DNA of 64,000 nucleotides from Blastococcus sp. DSM 46786 (GCF_900109665.1 NZ_FOAO01000025.1:1-64000); one strand, 5' to 3'. Positions 25,154 to 34,169 are shown, counted from the first letter of the stretch. Numbers and translations: made by a program. Notes: generated by a model not told the origin, from the sequence alone.

Positions 25154-26550
25154 CCGGCGCCGCCATCGAGGTCCGCGGCGGGGCGGGCGGTGTGGAGGCC
25201 GACCTCGCCGACCTCTCCGCCCTGGCCGGCAGCAGCCTCGACCTGGCCGAGGCGCTGGCCACCACGAGCGCGCTCTGCCACGGCATGCTGGCCGACCCGG
25301 ACCTGCTCGCGTCGGCGGTGCTCGACCCCGTCGGCGTCGCCCGCTTCGAGGCGGCGCTGCTGGCAGCGCTCGACGGCGCCGGTGGCCTCACGGCGCTCGC
25401 CGTGGCGTTCACCGCGCGCGCGGCGACCCTGCGGGCAGCGGCCGAGGCGTACGCGGCCGCGGACGCCGCGCTCGCCGGCCTGGCCGACGACCTGCACTGG
25501 GCGGCCGGCTTCTTCCCGGAGGCGACCGTGGGCGGCCTGCTGGTCCTCGGGGCCGGGCGGGTCCTGACCGACCCGGTCGGCGCCGTCGACGGGGCGCGCG
25601 ACCTGGCTGACGACCCCGAGGGGTGGCTGGCCGAGCACCCGGGCGTGGTCGACCATCTGGTCAACGCCGCCCCCGGTGCGGCGTCGCGGCTGGGCCTGAG
25701 CACCGGCGGGCGGCTCTCCCCGTGGTTCGGCGGCGGCGACGTCCGGTCCGCGGCCGCGCGGCTGGGCCGGCTCTGGCCGGACGGCGCACCTGTCGTGGCC
25801 GCGCGGCCGGACGACGTCCGCGCCGCCGCGGTCCGGCCGCCCCGGGGCGTCGCGGACCTGCTGGCGGCGGTCGACCTGCGGTCGGAGGAATCGGACGCCG
25901 ACCGGGACCACATCGGCGTCCGGGTGCTCACCCGCGCCGACGGCACCACCGCCTACGTCGTCGACATCCCCGGGACACAGGACTGGGACCTGCCCGGTGG
26001 CGGGGTCAACCCGGCGACCAACGACCTCGGCACCAACCTGCGGGTGCTCGGCGGCGACGTCACGACGCGGCAGCGGGCGATCGCCGAGGCGCTGCGGCGG
26101 GCCGGCGCCGGGCCCGCCGACCCGGTGCTGCTCGTGGGGCACAGTCAGGGCGGGATGGTGGCCGCGCAGGCGGCGCACGACGCGGGGACGGCGGACTTCC
26201 CCTACGACGTGCGCTGCGTGCTCACCGCGGGTGCGCCGATCGGCCGGGTGGAGGTGCCCGCGCGGGTGCGGGTGCTGGCGCTGGAGAACGTCCACGACGT
26301 CGTCCCGCACCTGGACGGCCGGGACAACGACGACGACGCGAACGTGACCACGGTGACCTTCGAGCGGCGGACCGGGGGCCTCGGCACCGACCACGGGCTC
26401 CGGAACAGCTACCTGCACGGCGCCCGGGCCGTCGACCGCAGCGAGGACCCCTCGCTTGCGGCCTACCGGGCGAGCGCGGCACCCTTCCTCGCCGGGCCCG
26501 GCGACGACGTGACCGTCGTGGCCCGCGTCTACTCGATCAGCAGGGGGTGA
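25150..26550 (+). CDS. Alpha/beta hydrolase-fold protein with helical N-terminus
   Basis: 466 residues from GTG at 25150 (GTGA overlap). Residues 1-150 are Ala-rich helices with a hydrophobic stretch (TVGGLLVLGAGRVL). Residues about 255-440 form an alpha/beta-hydrolase region with YVVDIPGTQDW and the nucleophile elbow LLVGHSQGGMVA; candidate Asp (NVHDVVPHLD) and His (GTDHGLRNSY) follow. The layout resembles actinobacterial cell-surface lipase or cutinase-like effectors with an N-terminal helical targeting domain. Neighbours are a WXG-like protein and a lipoprotein, which suggests export; that is inference. Confidence 0.7.
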   Translation: MTGAAIEVRGGAGGVEADLADLSALAGSSLDLAEALATTSALCHGMLADPDLLASAVLDPVGVARFEAALLAALDGAGGLTALAVAFTARAATLRAAAEAYAAADAALAGLADDLHWAAGFFPEATVGGLLVLGAGRVLTDPVGAVDGARDLADDPEGWLAEHPGVVDHLVNAAPGAASRLGLSTGGRLSPWFGGGDVRSAAARLGRLWPDGAPVVAARPDDVRAAAVRPPRGVADLLAAVDLRSEESDADRDHIGVRVLTRADGTTAYVVDIPGTQDWDLPGGGVNPATNDLGTNLRVLGGDVTTRQRAIAEALRRAGAGPADPVLLVGHSQGGMVAAQAAHDAGTADFPYDVRCVLTAGAPIGRVEVPARVRVLALENVHDVVPHLDGRDNDDDANVTTVTFERRTGGLGTDHGLRNSYLHGARAVDRSEDPSLAAYRASAAPFLAGPGDDVTVVARVYSISRG

Positions 26551-26557
26551 GCGGTAC

Positions 26558-26971
26558 GTGCGCCTGCTCGTGCCCGCGGCGGTGCTGCTCGCCGTGGCCG
26601 GCTGCTCCGGTGGGGGCGGTGGGACGCCGCCGGCCCCGTCCCCGGACGCTGCCGGCATCGGTGCCGCCGTCGAGGCCGGGCTGCTCGCCCGGGACGACGT
26701 CGCCGCCGTCGAATTCCGCTACAAGGACACGGCGACGGACCCGGCGAGCAGCACGGTGGACGTCACGGCGGAGCCGGGCGCCGACCCGCGCGCCATCCAC
26801 GAGGAGGCGGTGCGCCTGGTGTGGCAGAGCGCGTTGCAGCCGTTGAACTCGATCGGCGTGAACGTCGTCGACCCCCAGGATCCGGTGCGGGGGCTGTCGG
26901 AGGTGGTCGACCTGCTCGACCCCGCGGACACCATGCCGCTGGAGGAGCGGTACGGCTCGCGCCCGGGCTGA
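26558..26971 (+). CDS. Putative lipoprotein
   Basis: 137 residues from GTG at 26558. It has a lipoprotein signal peptide with lipobox LAVAGC (Cys at residue 16) followed by a Gly/Pro linker. The mature domain of about 110 residues has an alpha/beta pattern (DVAAVEFRYKDTATDPASS) and is probably anchored on the outer face of the cytoplasmic membrane. It lies 8 bp after the hydrolase gene, so it is likely the third gene of that operon. No family was recognised. Confidence 0.75.
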   Translation: MRLLVPAAVLLAVAGCSGGGGGTPPAPSPDAAGIGAAVEAGLLARDDVAAVEFRYKDTATDPASSTVDVTAEPGADPRAIHEEAVRLVWQSALQPLNSIGVNVVDPQDPVRGLSEVVDLLDPADTMPLEERYGSRPG

Positions 26972-27002
26972 GGCCGTTCCGCCCGCTGGCTACTCTGCCC
27001 GC

Positions 27003-27920
27003 GTGGAGGCGGCGGCGGTCGTGCTGCCGGAGTTCTCGCTCATCGTCCTGGGCGTGCTGCTGCGCCGCTGGGCCTGGCGGTCGCCGGGCTTCTGGGTCGA
27101 CCTCGAGCGCCTCGTGTACTTCGTGCTGTTCCCGGCCCTGCTGCTGCGCACGACGCTGGCCGCCGACCTGGCCGCGGGCGGGACCGGCAGCGCCCTGCTG
27201 GCGGCGCTCGGGGCGCTCGCCGCGGGCGCGCTGGTGGGTGGGCTGGTGCGCTGGTTCCCGGGCGTCGACCGGGTGACCGCCGCCTCGGGCTGGCAGACGG
27301 CGTTCCGCTTCAACACCTACCTCGCCCTGGCCCTCGTCGACGACCGCGGACCGGCCGCGCTCGCGCTCATGGGCGTGCTGCTGGGCGTCACGGTGCCGGC
27401 GGTCAACGTCCTCGCGGTGCTGGCGCTCGCCCGGGGCACGGCCACGTCGAGCGGTCGCGGCGCCGTCGTGAGCGCGCTCGGCGCCGTGGTCCGGAACCCG
27501 TTGATCGTCGCGACCGTCGTCGGCCTGCTCGGCAACGTGGCGGGGCTCGCGCTGCCGGAGCCCGTCGACGCCACGCTCGGCCGGATCGCGGCCGCGGCGG
27601 TCCCGCTGGGGCTGCTGACGGTGGGCGCGGCGCTCCGTCTGCGAGAGCTCGACCCCAGCGGGTGGCTGCTCTCCGGGTACCTGGCGGCGGTCAAGCTGCT
27701 CGTGGTGCCCGCCGCCGCCCTGGCCCTGCTGGCCCTGCTCGGGGTCGAGGGCGACCAGCGGGCGGTCGTGCTGGCCTTCGCGGTGGTGCCCCCGGCCACC
27801 GCGTCCTACGTGCTCACGGCGCGGATGGGCGGCAACGGCGGCTTCGTGTCGGCGCACATCTCGGTCGCGACCACCGCCGCGCTGGGAACGGTGCCGCTCT
27901 GGCTCCTGCTCACCGGCTGA
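27003..27920 (+). CDS. AEC family transporter (auxin efflux carrier-like)
   Basis: 305 residues from GTG at 27003 with about ten hydrophobic segments in two halves. The pattern of a first segment LPEFSLIVLGVLLRR, a mid-region RNPLIVATVVGLL and a late AVVPPATASYVLTARMGG is typical of the AEC (membrane transport protein) family. Such carriers move small organic acids or amino acids across the membrane. It is in the same direction as the lipoprotein gene, 31 bp away, but is probably functionally separate. The substrate is unknown. Confidence 0.88.
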   Translation: MEAAAVVLPEFSLIVLGVLLRRWAWRSPGFWVDLERLVYFVLFPALLLRTTLAADLAAGGTGSALLAALGALAAGALVGGLVRWFPGVDRVTAASGWQTAFRFNTYLALALVDDRGPAALALMGVLLGVTVPAVNVLAVLALARGTATSSGRGAVVSALGAVVRNPLIVATVVGLLGNVAGLALPEPVDATLGRIAAAAVPLGLLTVGAALRLRELDPSGWLLSGYLAAVKLLVVPAAALALLALLGVEGDQRAVVLAFAVVPPATASYVLTARMGGNGGFVSAHISVATTAALGTVPLWLLLTG

Positions 27921-27989
27921 GCGGGCTCGCGCCAGGCCCAGCCACCTGAGGCGCCACGGATCGGTGGACCGGACATCTGCGCCGGCCGC

Positions 27990-28745
27990 CTACTCCTTCT
28001 CCGGGGCCGCCGTGACGACATCGACGGACATCGTGTGGAACTGCACCCCTGGGACGGACGGGTAGCCCTGCTGCCCCAGTGCGAGAGCGATGCTGGCCTC
28101 GGCGTCCGGGCGTGCAGCAGCCGCTTCCTCGGCGGTCGCCTCGACGACCCGGCCGTCCTCCTCCACCTTGACCGCCCAGCCCCCGTCCGCCGCCCGCCAG
28201 GCAGCTGCGCCGGCAGCCGACACGGCCGCCTGATCGACGACCTCCACGGTGTAGGTCACCGACGCGCGGTATCTCGTCACCCTCGCGATCCTGGCACGGG
28301 GTCGTGCCTCGGCGAGGATCAGCCGGTGCGCTGCGGTCGGGGCCCGGCCGACGCGCGGTAGGCGGCTCGTGCGGCGGTGAGCGCGCATCCAATCGGACAG
28401 CCGTTCCTCGTCCGCGTCGACGGGGACGACGCGGTCCGTCGTCCAGCGGGTGCGGTAGCCCTCGGACGACATGAGCGGCGCAACGAGGGCGCGGCGCAGC
28501 GTGGAGGACCCGGTCGGGCCTCGGAGATGGTTGCGGCCCACCCTGGTGCGCAGGTTCTGCGCCAACCCGACGTACAGCAGTTCCAGCCCGTCGACGGACG
28601 GATGCGCGGGACCGCTCCCGTCCGACAGGCTTCCCGGCGGAGCCCACCAGGCGTAGAGGCCGGACTCCCGCGGCAACGTCGCGTGGGCCCCGTCGGCGTC
28701 GGTCGGTGGGCCGCACAGCGTCTCCGCGACCGTGAGCGGGGCCAT
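27990..28745 (-). CDS. GIY-YIG nuclease-domain protein
   Basis: 251 residues from ATG at 28745; the frame stays open to a GTG at 28895, but the extra 50 residues do not look protein-like. SGLYAWW near residue 30 followed by LLYVGLAQNLRTRVGRNHL matches the GIY-YIG core (GLY...YVG) with the conserved Arg. The C-terminal part is a separate domain rich in Ala and Val. GIY-YIG domains cut DNA in repair, restriction or homing. It lies near the left end of the mobile element but outside its direct repeats. The role is unknown. Confidence 0.7.
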   Translation of the reverse strand: MAPLTVAETLCGPPTDADGAHATLPRESGLYAWWAPPGSLSDGSGPAHPSVDGLELLYVGLAQNLRTRVGRNHLRGPTGSSTLRRALVAPLMSSEGYRTRWTTDRVVPVDADEERLSDWMRAHRRTSRLPRVGRAPTAAHRLILAEARPRARIARVTRYRASVTYTVEVVDQAAVSAAGAAAWRAADGGWAVKVEEDGRVVEATAEEAAAARPDAEASIALALGQQGYPSVPGVQFHTMSVDVVTAAPEKE

Positions 28746-29140
28746 CACATCAGGAGCGTCGCACCGTTGCCCGGAAAGGCGCTTCCCGAGGAACCCAGTG
28801 GGTACCGGCGACAACTCTCCGAGCCCCGGCCAGCGCGAGCTGCCGATGCGCTGGAGCGGAGGAGTCGTCTCCGTCAGCCGAGCCGCACACGGCACCGACT
28901 GCGCCGGCCACGGCCCGTGAGGGCGCCGAACATCACGACCCTGGGCTCCAGAACCCTGACCTCAGCCCACATCGGCGCTGCCGCGCACGCGTCTCGGCGA
29001 CGGACGGCGCAGCAGTGATCGAGATGGCGCAGGCTCGATGTGCACGACGTTCCTGCTGCCGATCACGGACTCCGAAACAGGCGTGAGAGCCGGCGGCTGT
29101 CAGGGACTGTGCATCTCCGGGAGGTGTGGCTATCTGACTT
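28746..29140. other. Intergenic region without a supported gene
   Basis: The 395 bp between the GIY-YIG and lipoprotein genes show no ORF with convincing codon use apart from the possible N-terminal extension of the GIY-YIG ORF to 28895. No RNA gene or clear repeat was seen. Confidence 0.4.
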
Positions 29141-29566
29141 CTAGTAGTGCTCTGGGCAGGACAGCGAGGAATCCGCAGCTTCCCAGGCGGCTACGAACTC
29201 CTCCGCCGCCTCGCCCTGGATCCACTCCAGCGGGGACTCACGGCCGTCGATCACCAGCAGTCGCTCGGATGTGGTCCAGTCGGGGGCGCCGACATTCTCG
29301 GTCGGATCATCGGCGACGAGCGTGACCTGGAGGTCGCCCGATGCCGGCCTGACCCAGTCATCCACCGTGAAGGTGACGTGCAGGCCACCGGCTCGCTCCG
29401 TCGTCCCCCGGACGGTGCCCCAGAAGACGTGGTCGGAGCAGGCGATGACGGCCTCGGGGGAGGCCAGGCCGCCGTCGCGCCTTGCATCATCGGAAGCACA
29501 GGCAGCGACGAGCAGCGAGACTGCGGCAACCGACCCTGTGCACGTCGTGAAGCGGACCGTGTTCAT
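29141..29566 (-). CDS. Putative lipoprotein
   Basis: 141 residues from ATG at 29566; GGAGGG seven bases upstream selects this start over a longer frame to 29614. The signal peptide ends in the lipobox LLVAAC. The mature part is about 120 residues with two Cys besides the lipid-modified one (IACSD and LSCPEHY), which may form a disulfide outside the cell. No known domain was recognised. It lies just left of the 29667 direct repeat. Confidence 0.7.
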   Translation of the reverse strand: MNTVRFTTCTGSVAAVSLLVAACASDDARRDGGLASPEAVIACSDHVFWGTVRGTTERAGGLHVTFTVDDWVRPASGDLQVTLVADDPTENVGAPDWTTSERLLVIDGRESPLEWIQGEAAEEFVAAWEAADSSLSCPEHY

Positions 29567-29666
29567 CCCGCACCCTCCACCCCTGCCCGGCGGAAACGCC
29601 AGCTCAGCGACCAACAGCGGAAACGGAGGCGCCGTCGAGCACGAGGCGGGACCGCGAGCGTCGTTC

Positions 29667-29686
29667 GGTGGGGCGGGTGGGGCTCG
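29667..29686. repeat. Left attachment repeat (att)
   Basis: GGTGGGGCGGGTGGGGCTCG is identical to 37381-37400. This copy is a displaced fragment of the tRNA 3' end, 54 bp before the integrase start. The imperfect hairpin TGTGA...TCACA follows at about 29703-29718 and could be an arm site. Confidence 0.85.
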
Positions 29687-29740
29687 GATGCCCGACCCAT
29701 ACTGTGACCTCGCTCACATTTCTAGAAGGGATTGTGAGTC

Positions 29741-30496
29741 GTGGGTTCTCTGCGCGATGTTGTCATGGAGTCGCTCGTCATCAAGGACATAAGGCCGTCA
29801 ACCCGGCGGCAGTACTTGATCTCTCTTCGCCCGTTCTTCGATCTAGAGACAGAGACGCTCGCCGTCGCCGACCTCAACGACGCTCTTCTCGGGATCAAGA
29901 ACCAGAACACCCGCCGTAAGTGCATCATCGCCTTGAAAGCCTGTGTCCCTCATCCTGCCGTCAAGGCCCTACGGGTGCCGGCGGCCATCCCCCGGGACTA
30001 TGACCTGCCGGACGAAGACACTCTTCGCTTGGCACTGATGACGTGTCCGCACGAGACGAGACTTCTTCTTGCTATGTATGGAGGATTGCGCTTAGGGGAG
30101 CTGGCGGCGACCACGCGTGCCGACATCAAGGGTCGTTGGCTCGATGTCGGTCAGCAGGTGGACGAAACCACCAGACGCCTTGTGCCGACGAAATCAAGGC
30201 AGGGGAGGGTGCCGCTACCCCTGTGGCTAGCCGAGCGGGCACAGGAGCTCTCAGCGCCGGTATCACCCAAAGCTGTGCGCAAGGCCCTGCTCAACGCCGG
30301 GAACAGGCTGGGCATCCATCTCAACCCGCACCAACTGCGAACTTGGTATTGCAACCATCTGATTGCCCAGGGTCTCCCTCCCCACGTCGTACAGAAGCTC
30401 ATGCGTCACGCCAACGTGAGGGTCACTTTCACGCACTACGCCAGGGCAGCAGCAGGTGATCTTGAAAGGGCCGTGGAGGACCTGGGCGCCTTCTGA
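29741..30496 (+). CDS. Tyrosine recombinase / integrase
   Basis: 251 residues from GTG at 29741. Residues 1-85 are a short SAM-like DNA-binding domain (STRRQYLISLRPFF) and 86-251 the catalytic domain. The active-site residues can be placed: Arg117 (GLRLGEL), Lys151, His197 and Arg200 (PHQLR), His223 (MRHAN) and nucleophile Tyr233 (THYAR). This is shorter than many phage integrases (about 350-400), lacking an arm-binding N-terminal domain. It lies next to the left att repeat and is transcribed inward, as expected of the element's own integrase acting on the tRNA att site. Confidence 0.9.
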   Translation: MGSLRDVVMESLVIKDIRPSTRRQYLISLRPFFDLETETLAVADLNDALLGIKNQNTRRKCIIALKACVPHPAVKALRVPAAIPRDYDLPDEDTLRLALMTCPHETRLLLAMYGGLRLGELAATTRADIKGRWLDVGQQVDETTRRLVPTKSRQGRVPLPLWLAERAQELSAPVSPKAVRKALLNAGNRLGIHLNPHQLRTWYCNHLIAQGLPPHVVQKLMRHANVRVTFTHYARAAAGDLERAVEDLGAF

Positions 30497-30540
30497 GTGG
30501 CATACATGGAGCCATGGGCGGTGTGGCCGACATCACATCC

Positions 30541-30653
30541 TGCATTGTCATTGCATTCTTCCCGCATCCTTCCAGGTCAGGACCCTCATCAGGGAATGCA
30601 AGAATCAGGGAAACCTGCATTCCTGCTCAACAATGCAAAGGCTGCTTGCACTC
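30541..30653. repeat. Cluster of TGCATT/AATGCA repeats (iteron-like)
   Basis: Between the integrase and the winged-helix protein, six copies of a TGCATT-like core occur within about 115 bp: TGCATT 30541, TTGCATTC 30551, GGAATGCA 30593, TGCATTCC 30616, AATGCAA 30632 and a degenerate TTGCACTCC 30647. They lie in both orientations. They could be sites for the downstream replication-like protein or for an excision factor. Confidence 0.5.
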
Positions 30654-30724
30654 CGTCCGCGTAACCCCTTAGCGTCAGACCGGCGATCCACTAAGCGGCA
30701 TGCGGCGACGAGGCAAGTGAGTAG

Positions 30725-31705
30725 ATGAACGACAGCAAGAACGTGACAGGCATGAGGGTTCATGTGCTTTGGGACATTAGGGATGCAGTTGGCCTGAACC
30801 GCAACGAAAAGCTCTTCCTGTTCATAATCGAGTCGCGGGGTGTGTACCGTCGCTCAAAGGAGAACTCCAAGGCCGAAATGGGCATGGGGATCGAGCTGTG
30901 GAGGAAGACCAGAGATTCATTGCTGTCCCGAGACCTGTTGCTTAGTAAGCCAGTCAGGGAGCAGCCTACTCATTACCGAGTCAATGCCGACGTCTTAGCG
31001 ACCTATGTCCCCGTGCGAGAAGAAGTCGATCAGGACGACGAATCTGGCTGGCTGACGTTGGCGGATCGTGAGTCCGTAACGGTTTCCCGGGCAGGCGAGT
31101 CGGTAGAACAGACCCCCTCTAGCGGCAGATCGGACTCCCCCAGGGGCGCTCGACAAGAAGAGGGTGCGGCGGAACCTACCCCAAAGGTAAACAAGAAGAA
31201 GAACAAGAAGGGGAACGTAGAAGGAGAACGCAAAGAAGACGCTCCCGCCCCTGGCGGGTCGGGACTGAGCCAGGAGTCATTGTCTTCGGATGGTCTTTCT
31301 CTTTCTCTGGATGTTCCTGAATCGATAGACTCAGAAGCCTCCGTGCCCGTCGCTATCGCTCCTGGCCCGTCAGCTTCCCCTAACCTAATCAAGTCTTCCT
31401 CTGGTTCTTCTAACCTGTTAGAGAGTTTGCCGACTAATGCTCTTCGGACACCCGCAGGGGGGCCGGCCGCTGGGGTAAGAGGCGCTGCGGATCAGAGCCC
31501 GTACACGGAACTAGAGATTCAGATGAGAATGCGGGCAATCCGCATGAGCCACGAGAACTACAGGGGTTGGAAGGAGGATCCTCTAAGGAGGTATGCGATT
31601 GCTTCCCTGGATGCAATACGGAAGGCGAAGACGGAAGATGGCCCGGTATCTCGGTGGCCACTGCCCGAATCGTCGGCAACGGAAGCCGATAGCGTCGAGT
31701 GGTAA
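30725..31705 (+). CDS. Winged-helix replication-like protein
   Basis: 326 residues from ATG at 30725. Residues about 10-95 resemble the N-terminal winged-helix domain of phage replisome organisers (NRNEKLFLFIIESRG, then KAEMGMGIELWRKTRDSLLSRDLL, a helix-turn-helix-like stretch). The middle is a long Ser/Pro/Lys-rich disordered linker, with KKKNKKGN. A short conserved-looking C-terminal helix region (ELEIQMRMRAIRMSHENYRGW) may contact a partner. Preceded by the TGCATT repeat cluster. A role in element replication or regulation is inferred. It is not a standard plasmid Rep or AICE RepSA. Confidence 0.55.
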   Translation: MNDSKNVTGMRVHVLWDIRDAVGLNRNEKLFLFIIESRGVYRRSKENSKAEMGMGIELWRKTRDSLLSRDLLLSKPVREQPTHYRVNADVLATYVPVREEVDQDDESGWLTLADRESVTVSRAGESVEQTPSSGRSDSPRGARQEEGAAEPTPKVNKKKNKKGNVEGERKEDAPAPGGSGLSQESLSSDGLSLSLDVPESIDSEASVPVAIAPGPSASPNLIKSSSGSSNLLESLPTNALRTPAGGPAAGVRGAADQSPYTELEIQMRMRAIRMSHENYRGWKEDPLRRYAIASLDAIRKAKTEDGPVSRWPLPESSATEADSVEW

Positions 31706-32000
31706 GTGCTCTCTAGGCCTCTCAGTTGTCGCTGGACGGGACAGTAAAGCGTACCGAGGGCAGGTTTCGGTCCGAGCATAATTTGGCCCAAGTGAAGGGT
31801 GTGGCGGAGAAGTATGAGCGGCGCCGTTCTAGGTAGTCCGGTACACGTCTGCGGACAAGGACGGATGACGCTGGTCCTTATTGCAGTTTGATAACAAATT
31901 GCCAGCTCCCCAAGTTGAACTTTCGCGTTTCGGAGTCGGATACAGGGAGCAAGCGGACCCCGCTTCACTCAATAGTGCGCCCATAGACCTCGCTGGTTGT
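31706..32000. other. Intergenic region, no gene seen
   Basis: About 295 bp of AT-richer DNA between the replication-like gene and the palindrome before the serine recombinase. No supported ORF or RNA was found. It may hold the recombinase promoter. Confidence 0.4.
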
Positions 32001-32018
32001 ACAAAACGACCGTTTTGT
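32001..32018. promoter_or_regulatory. 18-bp palindrome before serine recombinase
   Basis: ACAAAACGACCGTTTTGT has perfect 8-bp arms around a central AC, ending 13 bp before the recombinase ATG. It could be a recombinase crossover/res half-site or an operator; it stands out in this GC-rich genome by being AT-rich. Confidence 0.55.
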
Positions 32019-32031
32019 TTAGGGTCTTCTC

Positions 32032-32712
32032 ATGGGTAAGCGCACTAGCAGTCGGGTTCTGGCCTACGTTCGCGTATCGACGGACGAGCAGCGGGCTTCT
32101 GGCTTGGGTCTTGCTGATCAGCGCGCAGTCATTGAGGCAGCCGCCATCCAGCGCGGATGGCTGGACGTCGAGTTCGTCAGCGATGAAGGCGTAAGTGCTA
32201 AGAATCTCTCGCGTCCCGGCATCGCATGGGCCCTTGAACAGCTCGCGACTGGGGAAGCTGGGGTTTTGGTCGTCAGCAAGTTGGATCGGCTGAGCCGGTC
32301 GCTCCTTGACTTCGCAAATTTGATGGACACGGCCAGGCGGCAGGGTTGGGAACTGGTGGCCCTGGACTTGGCGATCGATACATCAACCCCGAGCGGTGCC
32401 CTTATGGCAAATGTAATGGCCAGCTTTGCCGAGTTCGAACGGCGGCTGATCGGTCAGCGTACTTCGGCGGCGCTGCAAGCCAAGAAGGTTGCTGGCGCCC
32501 GGCTTGGACGCCCCCGTGCGCTTGCCCCAGCGATCAGGGAGCGGATCGTTGCCGAGCGCAATGCGGGCGGCACGCTCACGGGTATCGCCAACCGGCTGAA
32601 CGCCGACGGCATACCGACTGCTCGTGGTGGCCGCGCATGGCTGCCCGCCACGGTTGCGGCTGTTCTCCGGTCCGCCGCTCTCGATCGGGAGGCTCTGGCG
32701 CGTTCCAGCTAG
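32032..32712 (+). CDS. Serine recombinase (resolvase/invertase family)
   Basis: 226 residues from ATG at 32032. The catalytic domain begins at VLAYVRVSTDEQ with nucleophile Ser16, followed by VVSKLDRLSRSLLDFANL and AEFERRLIGQRTSAALQAKK, typical of the resolvase N-terminal domain and its E-helix. The C-terminal 70 residues are a helix-turn-helix (GGTLTGIANRLNADGIPTARGG). Size fits a small DNA invertase/resolvase rather than a large serine integrase. It may resolve dimers or invert a segment. Integration itself is better explained by the tyrosine integrase at the left end. Confidence 0.9.
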   Translation: MGKRTSSRVLAYVRVSTDEQRASGLGLADQRAVIEAAAIQRGWLDVEFVSDEGVSAKNLSRPGIAWALEQLATGEAGVLVVSKLDRLSRSLLDFANLMDTARRQGWELVALDLAIDTSTPSGALMANVMASFAEFERRLIGQRTSAALQAKKVAGARLGRPRALAPAIRERIVAERNAGGTLTGIANRLNADGIPTARGGRAWLPATVAAVLRSAALDREALARSS

Positions 32713-32945
32713 TACGCCTGCCTCCGGCACCCCCGTGGCGTCATGGGGGCCGGCTCCCGTCGGGGTGATCAGGCTAGTGAGGGCCATCACGAGCTGTGGA
32801 TAACCAGGGCCCACGGAGGATGCCTCTGGGACGCTAGGTGCGGCTGGCACGGCCAGGCAGGGAGGCACCCTCCGACACGACACGCAACCCCGGTTCCTGT
32901 CGGCGGCGGTGGCTAGCCTCGCTGGCGAGACGAACCGGAGGCACC

Positions 32946-34169
32946 TTGTCGACCAACTACCTGGGCGCCGTCGCTGACCTGTTCTCAGGCGGCGGGGGCA
33001 TGAGCTACGGCTTCGCGGCGCACCCTGCATTCGCGATGGTGGCCGCCGCTGACGCGGAGATCGGGAAGCCGAGCACGGGCGCCGGGGCTATCGGATGCAA
33101 CGCAACGTATGAGGCCAACATGAAGGTCACACCCCAGGCGGTGGACCTCGGCCTAACGAGCCCGACAGACGTCGTTGAAGCCTGGAAGCTCGATGCCACC
33201 GACCCACTGTCGGTCCTGCTTGCGTGCCCACCCTGCACGGGCTTCTCGCGGGCGATTGCAAAGAACAGTACGGAGGACGATCCTCGCAACAGCCTGATTG
33301 CTCATGCGGCTGACTATGCCGACTTGCTTTCGCCGTCCGTCATGTTGATGGAGAACGTTCCGCAACTCTTGAACGGTCGCTTCAACAGTCACTTCCTGGC
33401 CCTGCGAAAGAACCTTACCGGGCTCGGATACCAAGTTCACGCCAGTGTTCACCGTCTTCGCGAGTTCGGCTTGGCTCAGCAGCGGGAGCGCGCGGTCGTT
33501 ATTGCCGTAAAGAAGGACCTCCAGATGCGTACATTGGAAGACCTCTGGGAGGGCTTCGGAGTGTCACCGGCGGCTACGACAGTTCGGCGAGCAATTAGCG
33601 ACCTACCCGCCATCCTGTCGGGGGAGACGCATCCAAGCGACCCCTCCCACACGAGCACGCATCTCGAAGGTGCGTCCCTAGAGCGGATACAGGCTATTCC
33701 ACATAACGGCGGAAGCTGGCCGGACCTGTTGGCGGATGAAGGGAAACATCGTCACTTGATCCCGTCGATGTGGCGAGCTGTCGAAAAGGGGCGACTGAAT
33801 AGCTACTGCGACATCTACGGGCGATTGTCGTGGGACAAGCCTGCCCCGACAATCAAGCGGGAATGTTCACATGTGGGCAACGGGCGATACGCGCACCCTG
33901 AACAGGACAGGCAGTGCAGCGTGCGAGAACTCGGCCTCTTGCAAGGGTTCCCGATCGACTACAAGTTCGTCGGAACCAGTCGAAAGAACCTGTACCGGCA
34001 GATCGGGGATGCCGTCCCGCCGCTCATCTCTCACCAGCTTGCCTGGGTGGCCTCTTGGATCCTCACTGGTGAGAAGCCAGACCTCGCCAGCACAATCCTC
34101 GCCGGCACGAACCTGACGAGTGCGGATATTGTCCGCAAGCCTCATCAGGCCTCGATCGCGTTCTGCTGA
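32946..34169 (+). CDS. C5-cytosine DNA methyltransferase
   Basis: 407 residues. The TTG at 32946 has GGAGG four bases upstream, which decides the start. Motif I is DLFSGGGG (residues 11-18), motif IV LACPPCTGFS with catalytic Cys97, motif VI MENVPQ (Glu136), motif VIII QQRER (178-182), and motif X RQIGDAVPP near the C-terminus. The order and spacing are those of an m5C methyltransferase, with a target-recognition region between VIII and X. It protects host DNA from the endonuclease encoded convergently. Its 3' end overlaps that gene's 3' end by 25 bp. Confidence 0.94.
   Translation: MSTNYLGAVADLFSGGGGMSYGFAAHPAFAMVAAADAEIGKPSTGAGAIGCNATYEANMKVTPQAVDLGLTSPTDVVEAWKLDATDPLSVLLACPPCTGFSRAIAKNSTEDDPRNSLIAHAADYADLLSPSVMLMENVPQLLNGRFNSHFLALRKNLTGLGYQVHASVHRLREFGLAQQRERAVVIAVKKDLQMRTLEDLWEGFGVSPAATTVRRAISDLPAILSGETHPSDPSHTSTHLEGASLERIQAIPHNGGSWPDLLADEGKHRHLIPSMWRAVEKGRLNSYCDIYGRLSWDKPAPTIKRECSHVGNGRYAHPEQDRQCSVRELGLLQGFPIDYKFVGTSRKNLYRQIGDAVPPLISHQLAWVASWILTGEKPDLASTILAGTNLTSADIVRKPHQASIAFC

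Noticed and set aside
27990..28745. GIY-YIG protein as cargo of the mobile element
   Set aside because: It lies 0.9 kb outside the left direct repeat and has host-like GC content.
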